In this document: positions 7,819 through 13,700 of the stretch, in pieces
How the letters are laid out: each line of letters begins with the position of its first letter
Numbering within the stretch: the first letter of the stretch is position 1
Assembly: GCA_052168355.1 (NCBI GenBank)
Contig: JBQLZQ010000074.1
Coordinates: forward strand, 1 to 25,800
From: JBQLZQ01 sp052168355
Lineage (GTDB): Bacteria > Pseudomonadota > Alphaproteobacteria > DSM-16000 > Inquilinaceae
Reading direction: 5' to 3'
Length of the DNA: 25,800 bases
Notes under the pieces: model-generated
The model's database searches: none
What the model saw: only the letters and a program-made list of their open reading frames with translations
Told to the model about the DNA's origin: nothing
Position numbers and translations under genes: made by a program

Positions 7819-8337
7819 GTGGACTTAGGCAACTATCGTATTTCGACCAAGGTATTGGGTATCGTCTGTCTGCTCAGCGCGGTGACCATCGCCGTCGCCG
7901 GGGCCGGCATCACGGCCCTCTCATCCATGCACACCGCGTCCTCCGAAATCGACGTGGCGGGCGCCGAAGCGCTGACCGGCGCCAACCTGGTGGCCAACAG
8001 CATCCGCCTCAACCGGGTGGAGTTCCGGATCGCCGCCAACCCGTCGGCGGAAGAAATCGAGGCTGGCCAGAAGGAAATCGCCGACTTCCGCGCGGCCTTC
8101 GAGGCCGGGCTGGAAAAGGCGATGCAAACGGCCGGCGAAAACCAGCGGCGTCTGCTGGCCGTCGTCGAACCGGCCTACCGAGCCTACCTCCTGGAGATCG
8201 ATGATACCCTGACCGTCGCCAGGCGCAACGGCGCCATGGCCAGCGACGTTCTGGCGGCGTCCGATGACCTGTCCCGGCAGGCCGAGCGGCTGCGCGAGGA
8301 GGTCGACAGCTTCATCGCCAAGGTGCAGGCGGCCTAG
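7819..8337 (+). CDS. Internally deleted methyl-accepting chemotaxis protein (sensor N-terminus fused to signalling C-terminus)
   Basis: The 172-residue product starts like a chemoreceptor: a short cytoplasmic N-terminus, one membrane segment (about 12-33) and an alpha-helical periplasmic sensor of the four-helix-bundle type (about 35-130). After about residue 135 it resembles the extreme C-terminus of alphaproteobacterial chemoreceptors (ASDVLAASDDLSRQAERLRE and then EVDSFIAKVQAA), ending at the natural stop. The second membrane segment, HAMP domain and nearly all of the methylation/signalling hairpin are missing, yet the frame is intact. The likely cause is an in-frame internal deletion of a full-length gene. 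The chosen start is GTG at 7819, with GGAAG eight bases upstream; the frame is open to 7612 but the upstream part has no family character. It cannot signal to CheA as built. It is either a relic or a small membrane protein with a changed role. Confidence 0.7.
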   Translation: MDLGNYRISTKVLGIVCLLSAVTIAVAGAGITALSSMHTASSEIDVAGAEALTGANLVANSIRLNRVEFRIAANPSAEEIEAGQKEIADFRAAFEAGLEKAMQTAGENQRRLLAVVEPAYRAYLLEIDDTLTVARRNGAMASDVLAASDDLSRQAERLREEVDSFIAKVQAA

Positions 8338-8380
8338 GCCCGCACAGCCTTCCAGCAACGGCCCACCGACGGCCGGCACC

Positions 8381-8408
8381 CCGGCGATCGCCCGAAGGCG
8401 GTCGCCGG
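8381..8408. repeat. 12-bp-stem hairpin with CGAA loop
   Basis: CCGGCGATCGCC (8381-8392), loop CGAA, and GGCGGTCGCCGG (8397-8408) form a 12-bp stem with one G-T pair. It lies 44 bases after the stop of the chemoreceptor-derived ORF. There is no T-run, so it is not a classic intrinsic terminator, but it could stall polymerase or protect the upstream mRNA 3' end. The CGAA loop is also found in the palindromic repeats at 11922-11987 and 25702-25765, though the stems differ. Confidence 0.55.
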
Positions 8409-8643
8409 GCGGCCCAGCCGGCGTTCTCCGGCTCCCGATCAGCCGCGGCGGCGCCGGTCGGCGGCCGCCGGATCACTGCGGGTCGCGGCGGATCGGAAAA
8501 CCAGTTCGGCACCCTCTTCGGCGTGTCCCAGGCGTTCGGCGTCCCGCAGCGCAGGTCAGCGCCGGTCTCGAAACAGGCTCACAGGCGGAAAGACCCCGGC
8601 CGGTGGAGAGGACTGCCAGGTCATTTCTCACCATCCAAGTCGA

Positions 8644-8649
8644 TATAAT
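8644..8649 (+). promoter_or_regulatory. Putative -10 element of the tpsB-like gene
   Basis: A perfect TATAAT stands in the AT-rich patch 56 bases before the tpsB ATG. I do not see a good -35 hexamer at the right distance, so the promoter would need an activator, or the match is a by-product of the local AT richness. Confidence 0.35.
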
Positions 8650-8704
8650 ACTTCTATGTATAAAAAATGAAGTGTATGTAATACCACATCCGGAAGGAGT
8701 GGTC

Positions 8705-10450
8705 ATGATAAGTTTATTATCTAATAAATACTACCTTTCATTTGGCAATTATCGTATTTTTCTGTTCTTTCTTTTCTTTCTAACTCTTATCTGTCCCACG
8801 CCGCTCCTGTCCCAGTCCCTGCCGCCGGGAGCCAGCCCCGACCGAACGATCCGCATTCCCGATCCGCCGACGCCGAGGCTGACGCCCGGTGCCCCGGACG
8901 GATCGATCGTTCCCCGCATACAACCGCCGCCGGCCCAGGAAGCGCCGGTCGGCACGGTAGCGCTGCGATCGATCCAGATATCCGGTGTCAGCGTCTATGA
9001 CGAGACCGTGCTGCGCCCGCTTTATGCCGATCTGCTCGGCCGCGAGATTTCCTTTTCGGAGATCTACGGCGTCGCAAACCGGCTGACGGCGCGCTATCAC
9101 GCCGACGGCTATGCCCTGTCCCAGGCCTTCGTGCCGGGCCAGGAAGTGACCGACGGCACGGTCCGCATCTGGGTCGTCGAGGGGGCCCTCGCCTCGTTTC
9201 GGATCGAAGGCGACGCGGGCGGCAATCGCGACGTGATCGAGCGCTACGCCCGGCGTCTGTTGCGGTCCCGGCCGCTGCGCACGGCCGATCTGGAGCGCTA
9301 CCTTCTGCTGATGAACGATCTTCCCGGCGCCGCCGTCACGGGGTTCGTGGTGCCGGGCGATCAGGGTCTGGCCAACGCCGAACTGGTTCTCAGTGCGTCC
9401 GCGAAGGCCACCTCCGGCTTCGTCGGGCTGGACAATCGCGGCTCGCGCTTTTTTGGCCGCGGCCAGGCCTATGCCACGTTTCAGGCCAACGCACCCTTCG
9501 GGGCGGGCGAGTTGATCGAGGTCTCCCCGATCGTCACCGGTCCCGGCGACGGGCCGGAAAGCCTGGGCGGGTTCGTCAATGTCCGCGTTCCGGTGTTCGC
9601 CAACGGCGCCTATGTTCAGGGTTTCCTGGCCGGGAGCGAGACAAAGCCCGGGGGCTTCCTGGACTCCCTGGATCTGCGCGGCCAGGCGCTCATCGGCACG
9701 CTGGCCTACGGCTACCCTCTGTCCCGGACCATCGACCGCTACGTCTACGCGACCGGCCAGATCGACATCATCGAGACGGAGGAGGACATCTCACGGGACC
9801 AGCCGTTCATCGAGGACAGTCTGCGCGTGGCCCGCGGCACGCTCAGCCTCGGCCAGGCGGATCGCTGGGGCGGCGAGACCTTCGGCGACGTCAGGCTGAG
9901 CGTCGGCATCGACGCGTTGGGCGCCAGCGACGGCGACGACCCGCTGCGATCGCGGATCAACGCCGACGGCGGTTTCGTGGCGGTCAGGGGAAGCGTTCTG
10001 CGCCGGCAGTCCCTCGACGCGATCGCCGACAATCTGCGGATCGTGGCGGGGGTTTCGGGACAGTACAGCGCCGATCCGCTGCTCTCGGGCGAGGAGTTCG
10101 GGGTTGGCGGACCGGTCTATGGTCAGGCCTACGATTACTACGACATCGCCGGCGACTACGGCATCGCCGCGCGGACCGAGCTGCAATACGGCCTCCCCAC
10201 CGCGCAGACCCAGGCCGTCAACGCCGCGGAGCTGTTCGCCTTCTATGACATCGGCAAGGTCTGGAACCACGATCCGCTGACCTTCGAGATCGACAACGGC
10301 TCGCTGGCGTCGCTCGGCGGCGGTGTAAGGGTGACGATGGTCAACCGCGTCGTCGGAAGCATTTCGGTGGCCAAGCCGCTGACCCGCGATGTCACGGCCG
10401 AGGGCGACCGGGACCTCAGATATTTCGTCAGGGTGGGGGTGGCATGGTGA
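8705..10450 (+). CDS. ShlB/FhaC/HecB-type two-partner-secretion outer-membrane transporter (TpsB-like)
   Basis: Members of this Omp85-related family form a 16-strand outer-membrane barrel with two periplasmic POTRA domains and export a large TpsA exoprotein. The 581-residue product has a hydrophobic Phe-rich signal segment (about 17-36), a Pro-rich linker (about 38-80), a POTRA_2-like domain (about 82-158), a second POTRA (about 160-235), and a beta-barrel ending in Trp, as expected for an outer-membrane C-terminus. The L6 region reads FGVGGPVYGQAYD (465-477): where the family usually has Arg-Gly, this protein has Q474-A475. The ATG at 8705 follows a strong AAGGAG. The first 90 bases are strikingly AT-rich against a GC-rich body. 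The last 7 bases overlap the next gene. The substrate is unknown; no TpsA-type exoprotein is visible nearby. Confidence 0.85.
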   Translation: MISLLSNKYYLSFGNYRIFLFFLFFLTLICPTPLLSQSLPPGASPDRTIRIPDPPTPRLTPGAPDGSIVPRIQPPPAQEAPVGTVALRSIQISGVSVYDETVLRPLYADLLGREISFSEIYGVANRLTARYHADGYALSQAFVPGQEVTDGTVRIWVVEGALASFRIEGDAGGNRDVIERYARRLLRSRPLRTADLERYLLLMNDLPGAAVTGFVVPGDQGLANAELVLSASAKATSGFVGLDNRGSRFFGRGQAYATFQANAPFGAGELIEVSPIVTGPGDGPESLGGFVNVRVPVFANGAYVQGFLAGSETKPGGFLDSLDLRGQALIGTLAYGYPLSRTIDRYVYATGQIDIIETEEDISRDQPFIEDSLRVARGTLSLGQADRWGGETFGDVRLSVGIDALGASDGDDPLRSRINADGGFVAVRGSVLRRQSLDAIADNLRIVAGVSGQYSADPLLSGEEFGVGGPVYGQAYDYYDIAGDYGIAARTELQYGLPTAQTQAVNAAELFAFYDIGKVWNHDPLTFEIDNGSLASLGGGVRVTMVNRVVGSISVAKPLTRDVTAEGDRDLRYFVRVGVAW

Positions 10451-11823
10451 CCGAAGTGAAAAAGGGAACGGCGGCGGGTCGGTTGAGGGTCCTTGGCGCC
10501 TGTGCGGTCGTGGCGGTCCTGTTGGGCGGACCGGTTCCGGCGGTTGCCAAGAGCAACAGCCATTCGGGGCACAATCATCAGAACCAGGTGCACCCGCACA
10601 ACCACGCGCCCTCTCAGCCGGGTCGCCCCGGGACGGGGCAGAACCCCGGCCAAGGCTGGGGGCGCCCGGGCGGCGGCGGTGGCGGCGGCGGCGCTCAGGT
10701 AGCGCCCTCCATATCGCAAACTCCCGGTCCGATCGTCGGCGTCCACGTACCGCCCGGGTCCGCCGGCGGTGGCGCTCAAACGCCGATTCTGACCCTGACA
10801 CCCGCTGTCCCGCTACCGTCAACCCAGGCACCCGTCCAGACGGTTCCGACACCGCAACCCTTGGCCATTCCCCAGCCCCAACCCATGGCCATTCCCCAGC
10901 CCCAACCCGTCGCCGTGCCGCCGCTCCTTCCCAATCTCACGCCGACGGCGACACCCACACCCCGACCCCAGGCCATTCCACAGCCCCAGCCCATGGCCAT
11001 TCCCCAGCCCCAGCCCGTCGCCGTGCCGCCGCTCCCGCCCAATCTCACGCCGACGGCGACACCCACACCCCGACCCCAGGCCATTCCACAGCCCCAGCCC
11101 ATGGCCATTCCCCAGCCCCAGCCCGTCGCCGTGCCGCCGCTCCCGCCCAATCTCACGCCGACGGCGACACCGACACCCCGACCCCAGGCCATTCCACAGG
11201 CCACGCCATCTCCGATCCCGACCGCCACACCGAACCCCATACCCCAGCCGGTACCGCAGCTCGGGCCCCCACGACAGCCGCAATCGGTTCCAACGCCGAT
11301 GCCGCAGACCGCCGGACAAACGCCCCCGACGTCCGGTCCGGCCGCTCCGACACAGCAGTCCGGCCCGCGGCCGCTGGCGCCTGACGCGACGTCGGCCGCC
11401 GGCGCCCAGGCCATCCCCGGCGGTGTGCCGTGGACGCAGATCGGGCACGCGGTGATCTTCCAGCAGCCTCACGCCGCCGGTGGCAGCGATCCGGTCGGAA
11501 CGGCCGAACGATCCGCCGCGTCGGGTCCTGTCTTCATTCCTCCGCAGGTGAGCCACGGCGTGGCGACGCCGCACGCGACTGCCGACCAGCCCGTGCCGCC
11601 GGTTGCCGCTCTCTATTGCCTTCTGCCCACCGGCCGGCGGGACGTCGGGTCATTCGGCGCCCTGACCAACCCACCCCCCGGTTGGGCATTCGCACAGCCG
11701 TCCACCTCGGCGCACGTCGCCCTGCAGGGCGGCGCCGGCTATATCGATTCCGTGCAACGGTCGCTGCCGGCCATACACCCCGCCCATTCGGTATGCCTGG
11801 TCGACCTTGTCCGCTTCGAGTAG
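10444..11823 (+). CDS. Secreted His- and Pro-rich repeat protein of unknown function
   Basis: I do not recognise the family. The 459-residue product starts at ATG 10444, inside the end of the tpsB-like gene. It has a signal peptide (about 13-35, AVA before the likely cleavage site), a His-rich stretch with six His between residues 40 and 54, a Gly-rich run (about 75-84), and three 36-residue Pro/Gln/Thr repeats (about 140-248). A further Pro-rich linker follows, then a more ordinary C-terminal part (about 385-459) with two Cys in YCLLP and VCLVD that could form a disulphide. There is no TpsA secretion domain or haemagglutinin repeat. The overlap with tpsB suggests translational coupling, so it may be a substrate, a periplasmic partner or a surface protein of that transporter. 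The His cluster could bind metal; that is inference. Confidence 0.75.
   Translation: MVTEVKKGTAAGRLRVLGACAVVAVLLGGPVPAVAKSNSHSGHNHQNQVHPHNHAPSQPGRPGTGQNPGQGWGRPGGGGGGGGAQVAPSISQTPGPIVGVHVPPGSAGGGAQTPILTLTPAVPLPSTQAPVQTVPTPQPLAIPQPQPMAIPQPQPVAVPPLLPNLTPTATPTPRPQAIPQPQPMAIPQPQPVAVPPLPPNLTPTATPTPRPQAIPQPQPMAIPQPQPVAVPPLPPNLTPTATPTPRPQAIPQATPSPIPTATPNPIPQPVPQLGPPRQPQSVPTPMPQTAGQTPPTSGPAAPTQQSGPRPLAPDATSAAGAQAIPGGVPWTQIGHAVIFQQPHAAGGSDPVGTAERSAASGPVFIPPQVSHGVATPHATADQPVPPVAALYCLLPTGRRDVGSFGALTNPPPGWAFAQPSTSAHVALQGGAGYIDSVQRSLPAIHPAHSVCLVDLVRFE
10863..11186 (+). repeat. Three tandem 108-bp repeats inside the Pro-rich gene
   Basis: Copies span 10863-10970, 10971-11078 and 11079-11186, and the start of a fourth is visible to about 11196. 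Copies 2 and 3 differ by one base in 108; copy 1 differs from copy 2 at about five. Each encodes 36 residues built on IPQPQP, PPNLTPTATPTPRPQA and related motifs. The period is a multiple of three, so copy-number change keeps the frame. The near identity points to recent duplication or gene conversion. Confidence 0.95.
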
Positions 11824-11850
11824 GACACCGCCGGGCGCGGCGAGACGCTG

Positions 11851-11907
11851 GAGCGCGATCGTCATTGGTGGAAGCGGACCCGCTTCCACCAATGACGTGA
11901 ATCGCTC
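11851..11907. repeat. Palindrome A of the 3'-convergent intergenic region
   Basis: A perfect 18-bp inverted repeat (11860-11877 and 11880-11897) has a two-base centre and outer GAGCG/CGCTC arms. Its left 21 bases (11851-11871) are identical to 25705-25725 in the repeat after sspB. It lies between the convergent ends of the Pro-rich gene and ilvC and could act as a transcription barrier on either strand, although no T-run follows. Confidence 0.85.
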
Positions 11908-11921
11908 TCTCACTCTATGAA

Positions 11922-11987
11922 TAGAGTAGGATTCACGCCTTGGGTGGGGTCGCCGAAGCGATTCCACCCAAGGCGATCCTGCTCTAG
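11922..11987. repeat. Palindrome B, contains the ilvC stop codon
   Basis: A long imperfect hairpin has TAGAGT/GCTCTA outer arms, AGGAT/ATCCT, a 3-base bulge, a 12-bp GC-rich stem (11936-11947 with 11964-11975) and a TCGC-CGAA-GCGA tip (11950-11961). Its right 38 bases (11950-11987) match 25728-25765 at 37 positions. The terminal CTAG holds the complement of the ilvC TAG stop (11984-11986), so the repeat runs into the coding sequence of ilvC. It may serve as the ilvC mRNA 3' hairpin. Confidence 0.88.
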
Positions 11988-13003
11988 TTCTTGGTTTTGT
12001 CCACCAGCTTGTTGGCGCCGATCCAGGGCATCATGCCGCGCAGCTTTTCGCCGACCTGTTCGATGTCGTGCTCGGCGGAACGGCGGCGCATGGCCTTGAA
12101 GCTGGTCTGGCCGACCTTGTTCTCCAGCATCCAGTCGCGGGTGAACTGGCCCCCCTGGATCTCGCCCAGGATGCGCTTCATCTCGGCCTTGGTCTCGTCG
12201 GTGACGATCCGGGGACCTCGGGTGTAGTCGCCATACTCGGCGGTGTTGGAGATCGAGTACCGCATGTTGGCGATGCCGCCCTCGTAGATCAGGTCGACGA
12301 TCAGCTTGACCTCGTGCAGGCATTCGAAATAGGCCATTTCCGGCGCGTAGCCGGCCTCGACCAGGGTCTCGTACCCGGCCTGGATCAATGCCGTCAGGCC
12401 GCCGCACAACACCACCTGCTCGCCGAACAGGTCGGTTTCGCATTCTTCTTTGAACGTCGTTTCGATGATCCCGGCCCGACCGCCGCCGATGGCGCTGGCA
12501 TAGGACAAACCGATGTCCGTGGCCGCGCCGCTGGCGTTCTGCGATACTGCCAGCAGGCAGGGAACGCCGCCGCCCTTCTGGTATTCCGACCGCACCGTAT
12601 GGCCCGGCCCCTTAGGCGCGACCATGAACACATCGAGATCGGGGCGCGGTTGGATCAGGTTGAAATGCACATTGAGACCGTGGGCGAAGGCGATGGCCGC
12701 ACCATCCTTCATGTTGGGCGCCAGATGATCGGCGTAGATGTCGCCCTGAAGCTCGTCGGGCGTCAGCATCATCATCACGTCGGCCCATTTGGCGGCATCG
12801 GCGGGCGTCATGACCTGGAACCCGGCTCCTTCCGCCTTTTTGATGGTCGCCGATCCCGGACGCAACGCCACCCGCACGTCCTTGACCCCGCTGTCGCGGA
12901 GGTTGGCCGCGTGGGCATGACCCTGGCTGCCATAGCCGACGATGACGACCTTTTTGGCCTTGATCAGGTTCACATCGGCGTCGCGATCGTAATAGACCCG
13001 CAT
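11984..13003 (-). CDS. ilvC: Ketol-acid reductoisomerase (class I)
   Basis: IlvC isomerises and reduces 2-acetolactate or 2-aceto-2-hydroxybutyrate with NADPH and Mg2+ in valine, isoleucine and leucine synthesis. The 339-residue product has the short class I length, the dinucleotide motif GYGSQGHAHA (23-32), H108, KGPGHTVR (131-138), and the metal ligands D191 and E195 in DLFGEQ and E227 and E231 in FECLHE. The ATG at 13003 follows GGAAAGAAGAG; the frame is open 21 codons further but without family homology. The stop codon lies in palindrome B. It is the last gene of ilvB-ilvN-ilvC, 72 bases after ilvN. Confidence 0.98.
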   Translation of the reverse strand: MRVYYDRDADVNLIKAKKVVIVGYGSQGHAHAANLRDSGVKDVRVALRPGSATIKKAEGAGFQVMTPADAAKWADVMMMLTPDELQGDIYADHLAPNMKDGAAIAFAHGLNVHFNLIQPRPDLDVFMVAPKGPGHTVRSEYQKGGGVPCLLAVSQNASGAATDIGLSYASAIGGGRAGIIETTFKEECETDLFGEQVVLCGGLTALIQAGYETLVEAGYAPEMAYFECLHEVKLIVDLIYEGGIANMRYSISNTAEYGDYTRGPRIVTDETKAEMKRILGEIQGGQFTRDWMLENKVGQTSFKAMRRRSAEHDIEQVGEKLRGMMPWIGANKLVDKTKN

Positions 13004-13075
13004 CTCTTCTTTCCTTGTTGCGCTTGTTCGTTCGTGAAAATGGGCAAGGCCGGCGGTGGCCAGCATACCCCCATG

Positions 13076-13618
13076 TTAGTCGCCGGGCCCCAGCAGCCCC
13101 TGTTGTCCCCGGGCGATGGCGACCACGCCGGTGCGGCTGACATCGTTCAGCCCCAGGGGTTCCATCAGCTTGATGAACGCGTTCAGTTTTTCCGAGGAGC
13201 CCGTGACCTCGAAAACGAAGCTGCTGTCGGTGCTGTCCACCGCCCGGGCCCGAAAGATATCGGCGATCCGCAGGCTCTCGATGCGGGTGGTGCCGGTTCC
13301 GGCCACCTTGACCAGCGCCAGTTCGCGTTCCACCGCCGGCCCCTCGTCGGTCAGATCGTTGACCATGCGCACCGGCACCAGCCGCGACAGCTGCGCCTTG
13401 ATCTGCTCGATGATCATCCGCGTGCCGGACGTCACCAGGGTGATGCGCGACAGGCCGCGGGCGGTATCCACCTCGGCCACTGTCAGACTTTCGATGTTGT
13501 AGCCGCGTCCGGAAAACAGGCCGATGACCCGGGCCAGCACGCCCGGTTCGTTATCGACCAGGACGGCGATGGTGTGTTGTTCGATCGTCGGTTTGGCAGC
13601 GTGTTCGGTGGCGGACAT
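13076..13618 (-). CDS. ilvN: Acetolactate synthase small (regulatory) subunit
   Basis: This subunit binds and stimulates the catalytic subunit and mediates valine feedback inhibition. The 180-residue product has an N-terminal ACT domain (about 14-90) with DNEPGVLARVIGLFSGRGYN (22-41); N23, G26 and N41 stand where valine-contact residues lie in the family. A C-terminal ALS_ss_C domain follows (about 100-170). Length is normal for the long (IlvH-like) type. It lies 82 bases after ilvB and 72 before ilvC on the same strand. The symbol ilvH would be equally defensible. Confidence 0.97.
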   Translation of the reverse strand: MSATEHAAKPTIEQHTIAVLVDNEPGVLARVIGLFSGRGYNIESLTVAEVDTARGLSRITLVTSGTRMIIEQIKAQLSRLVPVRMVNDLTDEGPAVERELALVKVAGTGTTRIESLRIADIFRARAVDSTDSSFVFEVTGSSEKLNAFIKLMEPLGLNDVSRTGVVAIARGQQGLLGPGD

Positions 13619-13700
13619 GACGAGGCATTCTCAAATACAGGGGGATCCGGCGCCGCCGCGCGGCGAAGGCGCGGGGAGGATTTGGGAAAACGCCGACGCC

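Larger units (their letters stand above)
8338..8704. other. Intergenic stretch before the tpsB-like gene, GC-rich then AT-rich
   Basis: The first 290 bases are GC-rich, contain a strong hairpin (8381-8408) and show no recognisable gene or chemoreceptor remnant in any plus-strand frame. The last 70 bases turn abruptly AT-rich, with a perfect TATAAT (8644-8649), a four-codon mini-ORF (8656-8670) and an AAGGAG ribosome-binding site (8693-8698). The plus-strand frame of tpsB is open back to 8264, but the translated upstream part is Arg/Pro-rich and lacks domain character, so it is treated as noncoding. Confidence 0.6.

Noticed and set aside
7828..8759. A 16-base near-identical segment (15 of 16) at 7828-7843 and 8744-8759, encoding GNYRI near the starts of the chemoreceptor ORF and the tpsB-like gene.
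   Set aside because: A match this short with one mismatch is expected by chance several times in a window of this size; the flanks do not align.
10863..11186. Regularly spaced repeats considered as a CRISPR array.
   Set aside because: The whole 108-bp unit is repeated with no unique spacers, and it is in frame within a protein-coding gene.
10389..11414. Long open frames overlapping the Pro-rich gene: a Pro/His/Thr-rich plus frame and Gly/Trp-rich minus frames up to about 250 codons.
   Set aside because: They are produced by the stop-free 108-bp repeats read in other frames; they lack start context, and the 10444 frame has the signal peptide and the coupling to tpsB.
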